Positions 6,848 through 18,978 of a DNA stretch of 64,000 nt are shown piece after piece. The notes beneath the pieces are model-generated. The model was not told where the DNA came from, did not search any database, and worked only from the letters and a program-made list of their open reading frames with translations. Made by a program: the position numbers and the translations under genes. The DNA is from Kushneria aurantia DSM 21353 (GTDB taxonomy: Bacteria > Pseudomonadota > Gammaproteobacteria > Pseudomonadales > Halomonadaceae): contig NZ_KB907872.1 of NCBI RefSeq assembly GCF_000382245.1, forward strand, positions 1 through 64,000, written 5' to 3'. How positions within the stretch are numbered: the stretch's first letter is position 1; each line of letters starts with the position of its first letter.

Positions 6848-9568
6848 ATGGGCAAGTCACTGGTGATCGTCGAGTCGCCGGCCAAGGCCAAGACCATTAA
6901 CAAGTACCTCGGCAACGATTTCATCGTGAAGTCGAGCGTGGGCCATATTCGCGATCTGCCCACCAGTGGTAGCGGCAAAAAGGCCGCTGACCCCTCCGAG
7001 CGTGCGCGCCAGGCGGCGGCAACGCGCAGGATGTCGGCCGATGAGAAGGCGGCGTTTCAGAAGCAGAAACAGCACGATCAGCTGATCCGCCGCATGGGCG
7101 TCGATCCCGAGCACGGCTGGGAAGCACACTATGAGGTACTGCCCGGCAAGGAGAAGGTGGTCGACGAGCTCAAGAAACTGGCCGAGAAAGCCGACGCCGT
7201 CTATCTCGCCACCGACCTTGACCGTGAGGGGGAGGCGATCGCCTGGCACCTGCGCGAGACCATCGGTGGTGACAGCGATCGCTACCGTCGAGTGGTCTTC
7301 AACGAGATTACCCGCAACGCCATTCAGCAGGCTTTCCAGGATCCCGGCGAGCTACAGCTCGACCGCGTTCACGCCCAGCAGGCGCGGCGCTTTCTGGATC
7401 GCGTGGTGGGCTTCATGGTCTCGCCGCTGTTGTGGAACAAGGTCGCCCGCGGCCTCTCCGCCGGCCGCGTGCAGTCGGTGGCGGTGCGTCTGATCGTCGA
7501 GCGCGAGCGCGAGATTCGCGCCTTTGTGCCCGAGGAGTACTGGGACGTTCACGCCGATCTGAAAAGTGCCTCCGGCGACAGCATCCGCTTTGAACTGGCG
7601 CGTCTCAACGGCGACAACTTTCGCCCCGGCTCGCAGCAGGAGACCGAGCAGGCAATGGCGCCGCTACGCGACGCCGCGCTTTCGATCACCGGCCGCGAGG
7701 ATCGTCCCACCTCCAGCAAGCCCGGCGCGCCCTATATCACTTCGACCCTGCAGCAGGCCGCCAGCGGCCGTCTCGGCTTTTCGGTCAAGAAGACCATGAC
7801 GCTGGCGCAGCGTCTCTACGAGGCGGGCTACATCACCTATATGCGTACCGATTCGACCAATCTGTCACAGGACGCCATCGAGATGGCGCGTGGCTACGTC
7901 GAAGAGGAGATGGGCAGCCGCTATCTGCCCGAGTCGGCCAACCGCTATGCCAGCAAGGAGGGCGCCCAGGAGGCACACGAGGCGATTCGTCCCACCGACG
8001 TGCGCCTCTCGGGTGACGCTCTGAGCGGTATGGAGCGCGACGCCGAACGCCTTTATGAGTTGATCTGGCGCCAGTTCGTCGCCTGTCAGATGGTGCCGGC
8101 GCAGTATCTCTCCACCACCCTGAGCGTCGAGAGTGGCCCCTTCGAGCTGCGCGCCCGCGGCCGGGTGCTGAAGTTCGACGGCTGGACGCGGGTGCAGAAA
8201 CCCGGCGGCAAGCGCGAGGAGGATCAGGCGCTGCCCGACCTGGAAAAAGGCACCGCGCTGGAACTTGTCGCGCTCGACCCGAAGCAGCACTTTACCCGGC
8301 CCACCGCGCGCTACACCGAGGCAAGCCTGGTGCGCGAGCTCGAAAAGCGCGGCATCGGTCGCCCCTCGACCTATGCAGCGATCATCTCGACCATTCAGGA
8401 GCGCGGCTACGTGCAGCTTGAAAGCCGGCGCTTCTACGCCGAGAAGCTGGGCGAGATCGTCACCGACCGGCTGGTGGAGTCCTTCCATGACCTGCTCGAC
8501 TACGGTTTTACCGCCCGCATGGAGGATGAGCTCGACCGGGTGGCCGGCGGCGAGCGCGACTGGCGTGAGCTGCTGGACAGCTTCTATGGCGATTTTCACG
8601 CCCGTCTCGAACACGCCGAGACGGAAGACGGCATGCGCCCCAATATGCCGGTGGAGACCGATATCAGCTGTCCCAGCTGTGGCCGGCCGATGCAGATTCG
8701 CACCGCTTCGACCGGGGTTTTTCTCGGTTGCTCGGGCTACAACCTGCCGCCCAAAGAGCGCTGCAAGACCACTATCGATCTGCTGCCCGGCGAGGAGGCG
8801 GTGCCTGCCGATGCCGACGAGAGCGCCGAGACCGACGCCCTGCGCGCCAAACGGCGCAATCCGCACACCGGGACGGCAATGGACAGCTATCTCATCGACG
8901 AGACGCGCAAGATCCATATCAGTAACGACGACGACGGCTACTACGAGATCGAGCAGGGTCAGTTTCGTATCAAGGGCTACGAGGGGCCGACCATCGAGTG
9001 CGACCGCTGCGGCGCCGAGATGCAGCTGCGCTCCGGGCGTTTCGGCAAATACTTCGCCTGCACCAACGACGACTGCAAAAATACCCGCAAGCTGCTGCGC
9101 AGCGGTGAGCCGGCACCGCCCAAGATGGACCCCATCCCGATGCCGGAACTGGCCTGCCAGAAGGTCGAGGATCACTATGTGCTGCGCGACGGCGCCAGCG
9201 GTCTGTTCCTCGCTGCCAGTCAGTTCCCCAAAAATCGCGAAACCCGCCCGCCGCTGGTGAAGGAGCTCAAGGCCCATGCCGCCGAGCTGCCCGAGAAGTA
9301 CCACTACATGCTCGAGGCGCCCGAAGCCGACAGTGCCGGCAACCCGGCCCAGATCCGCTTTTCGCGCAAGACCAAAAGCCAGTACCTGCTGACCGAGGAT
9401 GAGGGCAAGGCGACCGGTTGGAAAGCGTTCTGGCAGGACGGCAGCTGGGAGGTCGAATCAGGCAGCAAGGGCAGTGAAAACAAGGGCAGTGGGAAAAAAA
9501 GCAGTGCCGGCAAGGGCGGCAGCGGTAAAGGCAGCGGCGGCAAAAAGGGCGGCAGGCAGGCGTCATGA
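6848..9568 (+). CDS. topA: DNA topoisomerase I
   Basis: A 906-residue type IA topoisomerase that relaxes negative supercoils. The Toprim domain opens with [18 protein letters not shown] and has [13 protein letters not shown]. The active-site tyrosine is Tyr331 in YITYMRTDS. Two C-terminal zinc-ribbon clusters start at Cys608 (CPSCGRP) and Cys718 (CDRCGAE). The end (from about residue 872) is a Gly/Ser/Lys-rich disordered tail, a basic extension that probably helps DNA or RNA polymerase contact. GGAGA precedes the ATG. The stop overlaps the next gene by 4 bases (ATGA). Confidence 0.98.
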   Translation: MGKSLVIVESPAKAKTINKYLGNDFIVKSSVGHIRDLPTSGSGKKAADPSERARQAAATRRMSADEKAAFQKQKQHDQLIRRMGVDPEHGWEAHYEVLPGKEKVVDELKKLAEKADAVYLATDLDREGEAIAWHLRETIGGDSDRYRRVVFNEITRNAIQQAFQDPGELQLDRVHAQQARRFLDRVVGFMVSPLLWNKVARGLSAGRVQSVAVRLIVEREREIRAFVPEEYWDVHADLKSASGDSIRFELARLNGDNFRPGSQQETEQAMAPLRDAALSITGREDRPTSSKPGAPYITSTLQQAASGRLGFSVKKTMTLAQRLYEAGYITYMRTDSTNLSQDAIEMARGYVEEEMGSRYLPESANRYASKEGAQEAHEAIRPTDVRLSGDALSGMERDAERLYELIWRQFVACQMVPAQYLSTTLSVESGPFELRARGRVLKFDGWTRVQKPGGKREEDQALPDLEKGTALELVALDPKQHFTRPTARYTEASLVRELEKRGIGRPSTYAAIISTIQERGYVQLESRRFYAEKLGEIVTDRLVESFHDLLDYGFTARMEDELDRVAGGERDWRELLDSFYGDFHARLEHAETEDGMRPNMPVETDISCPSCGRPMQIRTASTGVFLGCSGYNLPPKERCKTTIDLLPGEEAVPADADESAETDALRAKRRNPHTGTAMDSYLIDETRKIHISNDDDGYYEIEQGQFRIKGYEGPTIECDRCGAEMQLRSGRFGKYFACTNDDCKNTRKLLRSGEPAPPKMDPIPMPELACQKVEDHYVLRDGASGLFLAASQFPKNRETRPPLVKELKAHAAELPEKYHYMLEAPEADSAGNPAQIRFSRKTKSQYLLTEDEGKATGWKAFWQDGSWEVESGSKGSENKGSGKKSSAGKGGSGKGSGGKKGGRQAS

Positions 9569-10023
9569 GCGATCAGGGCCGCACCAACCAGCTGCTCTAT
9601 CAGGCGCTTTTGATGCTCGAGGTGCCGCCGGGCAGCGACGAGCACGGCGAAGCGCGGCGCATGGCGCTGGAGGAGGGGGCGCTTTCGATGCTGGCGCTGG
9701 CTCTGGAGAGCCTGGTGCGCGAGATCGCCCATACCTGCCGCTGGCCTGACATGCCCTGGCGCGAGGTGCTGGTCAATCCACCCGGGCGTGTCGCCGAGAT
9801 CGAGCAGTTACGCGAGCTGATGGCGCGCCCCGACAGCTGGCTGAGCCGGCTGCTGGGGCATATCGACCATCTCCACACCGCCGAGGGCGCGGCACGGCAC
9901 GGTCGTCGCGAGCGTACCATTGCCACCAGCCTCAACCCGGCGCTGGGTCGCGAGCTGCTGGCGTGCCATGAGGCCTTTCGCCAGCTGCTGCCGCAGCTAC
10001 GCGAGACCAGCCACGAGTGGTAG
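9565..10023 (+). CDS. DUF6586-like conserved protein
   Basis: A 152-residue soluble, mostly helical protein of unknown function. Sequence ([45 protein letters not shown]) and position directly after topA match the PA3010-type proteins of pseudomonads, placed in DUF6586 as far as I recall. Its ATG overlaps the topA stop (ATGA), so it is translationally coupled and may assist DNA topology or cell-division functions; that is only a contextual inference. A strong terminator follows. Confidence 0.75.
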   Translation: MSDQGRTNQLLYQALLMLEVPPGSDEHGEARRMALEEGALSMLALALESLVREIAHTCRWPDMPWREVLVNPPGRVAEIEQLRELMARPDSWLSRLLGHIDHLHTAEGAARHGRRERTIATSLNPALGRELLACHEAFRQLLPQLRETSHEW

Positions 10024-10047
10024 AATACCCTGTTCGTTCAATATTCA

Positions 10048-10081
10048 GGGGGCGCCCGGCCTTGCAGCCGGCGCCCCTTTT
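10048..10081 (+). terminator. Rho-independent terminator after the topA operon
   Basis: GGGGCGCCCGGC (10049-10060) pairs with GCCGGCGCCCC (10067-10077), with one bulged C, and is followed by TTTT (10078-10081). Confidence 0.85.
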
Positions 10082-10104
10082 AAGCTGTTTCTCTACGGTG
10101 GTTC

Positions 10105-10344
10105 ATGACAGATACATCGGTACTGGAAATCGTTGAACTCGATGATGGCCGCTTTGTGCTGCGCTCGGCGGATGGGGAAGAGGGGGAGCCGCTGGCCAGC
10201 ATCAGCTTCTCGTCGCAGACGCTGGAGATGCTGCGTCATCACCGCTTCGACGTGGCGCGGGAGATGCTTGACCATCTGATCGAGCGTTCGCTGCTGGGCA
10301 ACGACGGCGACAGAGAAGAGAGCGTGCCCGCCGCCATTCACTGA
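10105..10344 (+). CDS. Small conserved hypothetical protein (PA3009-like)
   Basis: 79 residues, acidic and soluble: a strand-rich start (VLEIVELDDGRFVLRSADGEE) followed by a helix (FDVARRMLDHLIE-like, residues about 50-65). No catalytic motif. Its place between the topA/DUF6586 operon and lexA equals that of PA3009 in P. aeruginosa, which supports a real gene; function unknown. It lies between two terminators (10048-10081 and 10361-10396), so it needs its own promoter, which I could not identify in the 80-base gap. The start ATG 10105 follows the T-run after only 23 bases. Confidence 0.7.
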   Translation: MTDTSVLEIVELDDGRFVLRSADGEEGEPLASISFSSQTLEMLRHHRFDVAREMLDHLIERSLLGNDGDREESVPAAIH

Positions 10345-10355
10345 GTGTGATGCTA

Positions 10356-10396
10356 TAAAAAGCCGACAGCGCCCCGCAGGGCGCTGTCGGCTTTTG
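10356..10396. terminator. Bidirectional terminator between the 79-aa gene and lexA
   Basis: A 14-bp perfect stem (10361-10374 with 10379-10392), loop CGCA, preceded by AAAAA and followed by TTTT, so it can act in both directions for the converging genes. Confidence 0.92.
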
Positions 10397-10420
10397 ACGG
10401 CGCAGGCGGCACAGCGCGAA

Positions 10421-11050
10421 TCAGAGCGTGCTGCCGTCGCCGCCGCGAATGACGCCTACGCCGATGCCTTCGATCTCCAGTGGCTGGCGCTCGAGGTCGA
10501 TCTCGATGGGGGCGAAATCGGGGTTTTCGGCAATCAGGCTGACCCGGCTGCCACGGCGCTGGAAGCGCTTGACAGTCACCTCGTCCTCGAGGCGTGCCAC
10601 TACCAGCTGGCCGTCGCGTACCTCGCTGGTGCGATGCACCGCCAGCAGGTCGCCGTCGAGAATACCGGCGTCGCGCATCGACAGACCGCGCACGCGCAGC
10701 AGATAATCGGCCCGCGGTGCGAAGAAGTCGGCCGGCATCGGGCAGTAGCGCGCAATATGCTCGGCGGCCAGCACCGGGCTGCCGGCGGCCACTTCGCCGA
10801 TCACCGGCAGACCTGTGTCGCTCTCCTCGTCGCCCTGATGGGCCAATCGAATACCGCGCGAGGTGCCCGGGATCATTTCGATAACCCCCTTGCGGCGCAG
10901 TGCACGTAGATGCTCTTCCGCCGCGTTGGGGGAGCGAAAGCCCAGTGCCGCGGCAATTTCGGCACGGGTTGGCGGGTAGCCGAGCGCATCGATGGTCTGC
11001 ACGATGAAGTCGAATACGGCCTGTTGGCGTGCGGTCAGCGTTTGGGTCAT
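10421..11050 (-). CDS. lexA: LexA SOS repressor
   Basis: A 209-residue transcriptional repressor and self-cleaving serine peptidase that controls the SOS response. The winged helix-turn-helix is at residues 1-70 ([20 protein letters not shown]). The cleavage site is Ala89-Gly90 in EVAAGSP, the catalytic pair Ser124 (RGLSMRD) and Lys161 (VTVKRF). All are shifted +5 relative to E. coli, so spacing is conserved. The open frame extends to 11365, but the ATG at 11050 is the start: it begins with [10 protein letters not shown] as in homologues and follows a promoter with LexA boxes. No sulA-like gene lies next to it. Confidence 0.98.
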   Translation of the reverse strand: MTQTLTARQQAVFDFIVQTIDALGYPPTRAEIAAALGFRSPNAAEEHLRALRRKGVIEMIPGTSRGIRLAHQGDEESDTGLPVIGEVAAGSPVLAAEHIARYCPMPADFFAPRADYLLRVRGLSMRDAGILDGDLLAVHRTSEVRDGQLVVARLEDEVTVKRFQRRGSRVSLIAENPDFAPIEIDLERQPLEIEGIGVGVIRGGDGSTL

Positions 11051-11062
11051 GGGCAGTCGCCA

Positions 11063-11078
11063 TTGTCGATGTATACAG
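11063..11078 (-). promoter_or_regulatory. LexA box 1 upstream of lexA
   Basis: On the minus strand the sequence is CTGTATACATCGACAA, 12 of 16 matches to CTGTATATATATACAG. It lies 12 bases upstream of the lexA start, inside the expected leader. Autorepression is the known behaviour of the family. Confidence 0.75.
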
Positions 11079-11079
11079 T

Positions 11080-11095
11080 ATGTGATTGTATCCAG
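11080..11095 (-). promoter_or_regulatory. LexA box 2 (weaker) overlapping the lexA -10
   Basis: The minus strand reads CTGGATACAATCACAT, 10 of 16 matches with CTG and ACA halves kept. It covers the -10 hexamer and is one base from box 1. Two tandem boxes before lexA are also known in E. coli. Confidence 0.55.
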
Positions 11096-11112
11096 TCGTT
11101 GCCGTGATGCAA
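11085..11112 (-). promoter_or_regulatory. Sigma-70 promoter of lexA
   Basis: Minus-strand -35 TTGCAT (11107-11112), 16-bp spacer, -10 TACAAT (11085-11090). Its -10 lies inside LexA box 2, so repressor binding should block polymerase. Confidence 0.75.
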
Positions 11113-11159
11113 ACCGGCGCGATGCGTAAAGCTTTTTCATAACACCGGGAGTTGAATTG

Positions 11160-12203
11160 ATGCCGGACATGGCGACGGCGCCTTCCGGCCCGCTGATGTG
11201 CGATATCGCGGGCCAGTGGCCCAGCGATGAAGAGCGCGACTGGCTGTGCAGCGACGAGAGCCTGGCGGGCATCATTTTGTTTGCGCGTAACCTGCAGAGC
11301 GCCGCGCAGATGCGCGCCCTGTGCGACGAGCTGCGTCGCTGCCGCCCCGGGCTTTTGATCGCCATCGACCAGGAGGGCGGCCGGGTACAGCGCCTGCGCG
11401 AAGGCGTTACCGCACTGCCGCCGATGGCGGCGCTGGGCGAACTGCATCGTCACCGCCCGCAGCAGGCGCTGGCGCTGGCCCGTGATATCGGCTGGCTGCT
11501 GGCGATGGAGATGGCCGCCTGCGGGGCCGACTTCTCCTTCGCGCCGGTGCTCGATCTCGACGATGCACGCTGCCCGGCAATTGGCAACCGCGCTTTCGCC
11601 AGCGACCCGGAGCGCGTGGTGGCCCTCGCCGGCGCCTTTATCGAGGGGCTCGATGAGGCCGGTATGGCGGCGGTTGGCAAGCACTTTCCCGGCCACGGCG
11701 GCGTGACCCTCGATTCTCATCGGGTACTGCCCGAGGATGAACGCTCGCTGGCGGCGCTGGCATCGCACGATCTGATCCCCTTTCGGCAGCTGGCACCACA
11801 GCTGGCGGGTGTCATGCCGGCGCATGTGCGCTTCACCGCGGTTGATGAACAGCCGGCCGGTTTTTCGCCGCGCTGGCTCGATTACCTGCGCCAGGATATC
11901 GGCTTCGATGGCGCCATCGTGTCCGATGATCTCAACATGAAGGGGGCTGCCATTGCCGGCGGACCGGGCGAGCGGGTAACCGCGGCGCTCGCCGCCGGCT
12001 GCGATATGGCGCTTTTGTGTAACGATGCCGAGGGTGGCGCACAGGCGCGCCGGACACTGCATGGCTATCAGATGACTTCGGCGCAGAAAAAACGTATTGA
12101 GCGTCTACGCTTTAGCGGCCGCGCCGATGATATGGCGGCACTGCAGGCCCGGCCACGCTGGCACGATATACGCCAGCGGCTGGCGCCCTTGATGGCAGGC
12201 TAG
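11160..12203 (+). CDS. nagZ: Beta-N-acetylhexosaminidase NagZ
   Basis: A 347-residue cytosolic glycoside hydrolase family 3 enzyme that removes N-acetylglucosamine from 1,6-anhydro-muropeptides during cell-wall recycling; it feeds the signal for AmpC-type beta-lactamase induction where that system exists. The family motif KHFPGHGGV is at residues 174-182 and the nucleophile loop SDDLNM at 255-260. GGGAG at 11147-11151 places the start at the ATG 11160 rather than the TTG at 11157. The stop codon TAG lies inside the left arm of a palindromic repeat. It is divergent from lexA, as in P. aeruginosa. Confidence 0.96.
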   Translation: MPDMATAPSGPLMCDIAGQWPSDEERDWLCSDESLAGIILFARNLQSAAQMRALCDELRRCRPGLLIAIDQEGGRVQRLREGVTALPPMAALGELHRHRPQQALALARDIGWLLAMEMAACGADFSFAPVLDLDDARCPAIGNRAFASDPERVVALAGAFIEGLDEAGMAAVGKHFPGHGGVTLDSHRVLPEDERSLAALASHDLIPFRQLAPQLAGVMPAHVRFTAVDEQPAGFSPRWLDYLRQDIGFDGAIVSDDLNMKGAAIAGGPGERVTAALAAGCDMALLCNDAEGGAQARRTLHGYQMTSAQKKRIERLRFSGRADDMAALQARPRWHDIRQRLAPLMAG

Positions 12204-12367
12204 CAGCCTGTCGGACTTAACGCTGATCGGCTGCAAACCCCGGGCTTTTGGCCAGTTTCATCGCTCGGAATCGTTAAATAGCGGGGCTATTTGCCTCATC
12301 CGAGCGATGAAACCGGCTCAAGATCCGTCGTTTTCGCGACGACCGGTCAAGCCCGACAGGCTGCTAG
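12200..12367. repeat. 168-bp nested palindromic repeat (MITE/REP-like)
   Basis: Outer arms 12200-12218 and 12349-12367 are inverted repeats matching at 18 of 19 positions (CTAGCAGCCTGTCGG...). Inside them lie 15-bp arms 12255-12269 and 12299-12313 (GTTTCATCGCTCGGA and complement) and, at the centre, AAATAGC/GCTATTT (12276-12282, 12286-12292). The whole element can fold into a long stem. It begins inside the nagZ stop codon and carries no open frame. It may be a non-autonomous mobile element that also ends nagZ transcription. Confidence 0.85.
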
Positions 12368-12410
12368 TGCAGGGCCATCGCCTACCCATATTCAGTGATC
12401 AGGGTTAGAC

Positions 12411-13745
12411 ATGACGCAGGAGTCGAATGGCGACCGGGCCTCAGCAGCCGGTCGGCTGGCATCTTCCGGCAATGACGCCACCCAGTACTGGCAGCAGCAA
12501 CTCGACAGTGTCCGCGAGTGGGCCGCCACCAGCTTCGGGCTGCCGGGCTGGCTGTTGACCATTCTCAGCGTGACGGCGGTGGTACTGCTGCTCGATCTGC
12601 TCTGCTATTTTCTGCTCGGCCGGCTGGAGCGCCGGCTGTCGAAGAGTCCGCGGCGCTGGGACGATGCACTGGTTCACGGGCTGCGCCGGCCGCTGCGGGT
12701 GTGGCTGTGGCTGGCAGGCATCTGCGCGATTCTGACCCTGGCCGCCCAGGCGCTGGAGGCCGGGGGTGTCACTCCCTACACCGCGCTCGCTTTCGGCCTG
12801 ATCACGCTTGCGATGCTGCTGTGGACCGAAGTGCGGCTGATGAAACGCCTCGAGCAGCGGCTGGTCTTTCCGCCCGGCAACTCTCATGCGAAGGGCGTCG
12901 ATCAAACCTCTGCCTCGGCAATCACCAAGATCGTCGGCTCACTGACCCTGCTGGCGATAACGCTTGTCGGCCTGCAGATGCTCGGCGTGTCGGTATCCAG
13001 CCTGCTGGCGCTCGGCGGGGTCGGCGGCATTCTGATCGGTTTTGCCGCCCGCGATGTAATGGCCAACTTCTTCGGCGGCATGGTCATCCACCTCGACAAG
13101 CCCTTTCGGGTCGGCCACTGGATCCGTTCGCCGGACCGCGAGATCGAGGGCGTGGTCGAGGATATCGGCTGGCGACTGACGCGTATTCGCACCTTTGCCG
13201 GCCCGCCCATCTATGTGCCCAATGCCGTGTTCAGCCATATTGTGGTGGAAACGCCGTCGCGCATGCACGTCAGGCTATTGTGGGAGACTGTCGGGGTACG
13301 TTATCAGGACGCCCACGCGGTAGAGGCGATCACCCGTGATATTGCCGACATGCTCGGCCGCGACGACGATATCGAAAACGACGAGCTGATTACCGTTACC
13401 GTCAACGGCTTTGCTGACACCTCGATCAATATCATGATCTATGCCCTCACCAGGGTGATCGACTGGCAGCGTTTCAACGAGGCAAAGCAGCATATTCTGC
13501 TGGCGGTGCGCGATATCATCTACCGCCACGGCGCCGAGCTGGCAACGCCTGCTTCAAGGGTGTATCTACCCGATGAGATAAAGCTGCGTCAGGCGCGGGA
13601 TCAGGAAGCGCTTGAGTCGGATGACAATAGCCGCCAGCATGGCGAAGCCGATGACGCTCGGCGCGGCAGCCAGCGGCGCCGCAACGCGGGGCAACGAGCG
13701 CCCCTTGAGAGTGACGAACAGAGTGATGCAGAAGGCGATGGCTGA
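12411..13745 (+). CDS. MscS-family mechanosensitive ion channel
   Basis: A 444-residue inner-membrane channel that opens under membrane tension to release solutes on hypo-osmotic shock. About five hydrophobic segments are seen (WLLTILSVTAVVLLLDLLCYF, VWLWLAGICAILTLAA, LAFGLITLAMLLW, then the ITKIVG...VSSLLALGGVGG segment). The pore helix and beta domain follow: GGILIGFAARDVMANFFGG near residue 205 and LDKPFRVGHWI. The C-terminal 50 residues are polar, Arg/Asp/Gln-rich and look disordered. Longer at the N-terminus than E. coli MscS, nearer to YnaI/YbdG types. The end overlaps the chosen start of hpt. Confidence 0.92.
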   Translation: MTQESNGDRASAAGRLASSGNDATQYWQQQLDSVREWAATSFGLPGWLLTILSVTAVVLLLDLLCYFLLGRLERRLSKSPRRWDDALVHGLRRPLRVWLWLAGICAILTLAAQALEAGGVTPYTALAFGLITLAMLLWTEVRLMKRLEQRLVFPPGNSHAKGVDQTSASAITKIVGSLTLLAITLVGLQMLGVSVSSLLALGGVGGILIGFAARDVMANFFGGMVIHLDKPFRVGHWIRSPDREIEGVVEDIGWRLTRIRTFAGPPIYVPNAVFSHIVVETPSRMHVRLLWETVGVRYQDAHAVEAITRDIADMLGRDDDIENDELITVTVNGFADTSINIMIYALTRVIDWQRFNEAKQHILLAVRDIIYRHGAELATPASRVYLPDEIKLRQARDQEALESDDNSRQHGEADDARRGSQRRRNAGQRAPLESDEQSDAEGDG

Positions 13746-14325
13746 GACTCCGACCGGCGACTCTGAGCACAGAGCGCAAAGACAGGACATGACGCGGCTG
13801 ATGGCTGACGCCGACTGCCTGTTCGAACTGCCCGCCGTGGAGCGGGCGCTGGACGACATGGCGACGCGCGTCAGCGCCGATCTGAGCGAGCGTCTGCCGG
13901 TCTTTTATTGCGTGATGAACGGCGGCCTGATCACTACCGGCCATCTGCTGACCCGGCTCGGTTTTCCGCTCAAGGTCGATTACCTGCACGCCACCCGCTA
14001 CCGCAGCGAGCTGCGCGGTGGCGAGCTGTTCTGGCGGGTGTCGCCGGAAGTACCGATGAGCGGCCGCCACGTGGTGATCGTCGATGACATTCTCGACGAG
14101 GGCACGACACTGGCGGCCATTATCGACTACTGCCGCCGCGCCGGTGCGGCAAGCGTTTCCAGTGCGGTACTGGTGGAGAAACAGCATCAGCGCAAGGCGG
14201 TGCCCGGGCTCAGAGCCGACTACTGCGGCCTTGAGGTGGAAGACCGCTACGTATTCGGCTTCGGCATGGACTACAAGGGCTACTGGCGCAACGCACCGGG
14301 AATTTTCGCGCCGCGGGGGCTATGA
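13738..14325 (+). CDS. hpt: Hypoxanthine-guanine phosphoribosyltransferase
   Basis: A purine salvage enzyme that joins hypoxanthine or guanine to PRPP. The PRPP loop VVIVDDILDEGTT is at residues 112-124, with VMNGGLITTGHLL and the family ending GFGMDYKGYWRNAPGIFAPRGL. It matches the 185-residue Pseudomonas form. The start is uncertain: the ATG at 13738 (195 residues) overlaps the mscS stop by eight bases and suggests coupling, while the ATG at 13789 (178 residues) gives a protein slightly shorter than homologues; both have poorly spaced ribosome sites. Confidence 0.9.
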   Translation: MAETPTGDSEHRAQRQDMTRLMADADCLFELPAVERALDDMATRVSADLSERLPVFYCVMNGGLITTGHLLTRLGFPLKVDYLHATRYRSELRGGELFWRVSPEVPMSGRHVVIVDDILDEGTTLAAIIDYCRRAGAASVSSAVLVEKQHQRKAVPGLRADYCGLEVEDRYVFGFGMDYKGYWRNAPGIFAPRGL

Positions 14326-14383
14326 CGCAAAAGCAGTGCGAGTGGGGTATGCTGACCGGGCTGCACGCCATGGCCGGCCGGGT

Positions 14384-14689
14384 TCAGTCGGGAGCACCGT
14401 GCTCCTCCAGATAGACACGCAATGCCTGGTTGAGGCGCGTCTGCCAGCCGGGGCCGGTCTTCCGAAAAGTAGCCACGACATCGGGGTCAAGTCGAAGCGT
14501 TATCTGCTGTTTGGGGTCTGTAAGACGAGGGCGGCCGCTCTGTCTGGCATGCTCTGCACGCTGTACGATCTCCTCGACAGGTTCTTTCCCTTTCGACCAG
14601 ATACCGCGCTCGAAATCTTCGTCGGTCAGCTCGGGCGCCTCATCAATATCGACCCAGTCGGTCTCGGTATCCCTGCTGTTCGCGCTCAT
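14384..14689 (-). CDS. brnA: BrnA-family antitoxin (orphan)
   Basis: 101 residues. The C-terminal half (RPRLTDPKQQITLRLDPD, FRKTGPGWQTRLNQALR) is the ribbon-helix-helix BrnA_antitoxin domain that binds the operator and neutralises the BrnT ribonuclease. The N-terminal half (DWVDIDEAPELTDEDFERGIW) is the usual acidic toxin-binding region. The toxin gene that should precede it is represented only by its last ~30 codons (14643-14738), overlapping brnA by 47 bases. The antitoxin reading frame itself is intact, so it may persist as a regulator or anti-addiction remnant. Confidence 0.85.
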   Translation of the reverse strand: MSANSRDTETDWVDIDEAPELTDEDFERGIWSKGKEPVEEIVQRAEHARQSGRPRLTDPKQQITLRLDPDVVATFRKTGPGWQTRLNQALRVYLEEHGAPD

Positions 14690-14738
14690 TGGCTTTCCTC
14701 ATACTGATGATGCGGCGATTTCCTTCGCGCGGCGTCAT
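14643..14738 (-). pseudogene. brnT: BrnT toxin, C-terminal remnant
   Basis: Minus-strand reading from 14738 gives MTPREGNRRIISMRKANERE and runs 31 residues to TGA at 14643-14645. TPRxxxxRIISMRKANxRE is the conserved C-terminal end of BrnT ribonucleases. In-frame codons further upstream (ILLPTI and beyond) no longer resemble BrnT, and by 14786 the mfd stop is reached, so the catalytic N-terminal two thirds are gone. It overlaps brnA in another frame, the normal brnTA arrangement. Confidence 0.75.
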
Positions 14739-14785
14739 AATGGTTGGAAGCAATATCCCGCCTCGAGTCCCGGATTCGCGCTTCG

Positions 14786-18241
<3,456 letters not shown>

Positions 18242-18738
18242 TACGTGGCTTTGAGTTCCGGTAACGAAAATGACAGAAGTATCGTGGCGGGCACTGTGTG
18301 ACGCAAACGAGGCTCGCATTCTAACCGCCCTGGCGGGATTGATCGAATCGGCAGTAACAGGCGGGTTGCAGACAGTGGCGCGGCGCTGTTGGCAGGACAT
18401 GGATGGCGCCATAGCGGGGATGCAGTGTAGTCCGGCTACACTGGTTGCGACTATACGAACGTTGTAGCGGGCGCTGGCCCTTCAGGATAATGCTGCCCTG
18501 TCGGAGGCCGCCGCTGCCCTCTGCGCCAGCGGAGAGCTGGGCGGTGTTCGAAGCATTGCAGCTGCCGAGAGAGGGCCCGTAACAGTGCCGCTGGAACCGA
18601 TCGTCGCCGGCGAATCCGGTTTGGCAATCCGACCCTGAAAAAGGGATTTATAAAGCGCTGCGCAAAGCAGCCACGGGGTATGGCGGATCACTGTCGGGCA
18701 GGCGCTGCTGGGTATCGCAGTCAAAAAGGAAACGCCGG
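18242..18738. other. Long non-coding gap where the gap gene body is missing
   Basis: About 500 bases. A 65-codon plus-strand frame (18270-18467) and an open stretch at 18479-18640 show no recognisable protein and no convincing ribosome site. In relatives this interval should hold the mfd promoter and most of the GAPDH gene. I see no inverted repeats or transposase remnants that would explain the loss. Confidence 0.5.
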
Positions 18739-18915
18739 GTGAGTAACGAAGAGGTGAGCATCGTCGATGGCTGCAACGTGGTGCTCTACGTCTGGTACGA
18801 CAACGAATTCGGCTACAGCGCTCAGGTGATCCGCCTGGTGCAGCATATGGCACACGCCGGCCTGCCATCCTTCCCTGATTCCGCCGAGGCCTTTGCCCGC
18901 CAGCAGGAGCGGTAA
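18739..18915 (+). pseudogene. gap: Glyceraldehyde-3-phosphate dehydrogenase, C-terminal remnant
   Basis: The frame ending with TAA at 18913-18915 contains NVVLYVWYDNEFGYSAQVIR, the invariant C-terminal NAD-side segment of GAPDH, followed by VQHMAHAGLPSFPDS, which resembles the end of the long Pseudomonas-type enzyme. No catalytic domain (SCTTN) is present. A GTG at 18739 with AAGGA 8 bases upstream could start a 58-residue peptide (VSNEEVSIVDG...), so translation of the remnant is possible. The position between mfd and nqrA is where pseudomonads have the full gap gene, so this is in-place decay. Confidence 0.85.
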
Positions 18916-18943
18916 GGCGCACGTCCTGGCCCGGCATCTGGAT

Positions 18944-18978
18944 GCCGCGATCGCTTCCTGCGGTCGCGGCGTTTTTTT
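18944..18978 (+). terminator. Rho-independent terminator after the gap remnant
   Basis: GCCGCGA (18944-18950) pairs with TCGCGGC (18964-18970), with a run of seven T after one G (18972-18978). It is probably the original terminator of the intact gap gene. Confidence 0.85.

Noticed and set aside
7865-9304. 479-codon open frame antisense to topA
   Set aside because: It mirrors the codon bias of topA and has no recognisable domain; high GC makes long antisense frames common.
10353-12062. 569-codon minus-strand frame spanning lexA and nagZ
   Set aside because: It crosses the lexA promoter and the nagZ coding strand; not a real gene.
18242-18412. N-terminal extension of mfd by 57 residues
   Set aside because: The residues are unlike Mfd, and the ATG at 18241 gives normal family length.
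18270-18467. 65-codon plus-strand frame upstream of the gap remnant
   Set aside because: No ribosome site and no similarity to GAPDH or other proteins; it overlaps the mfd upstream region.
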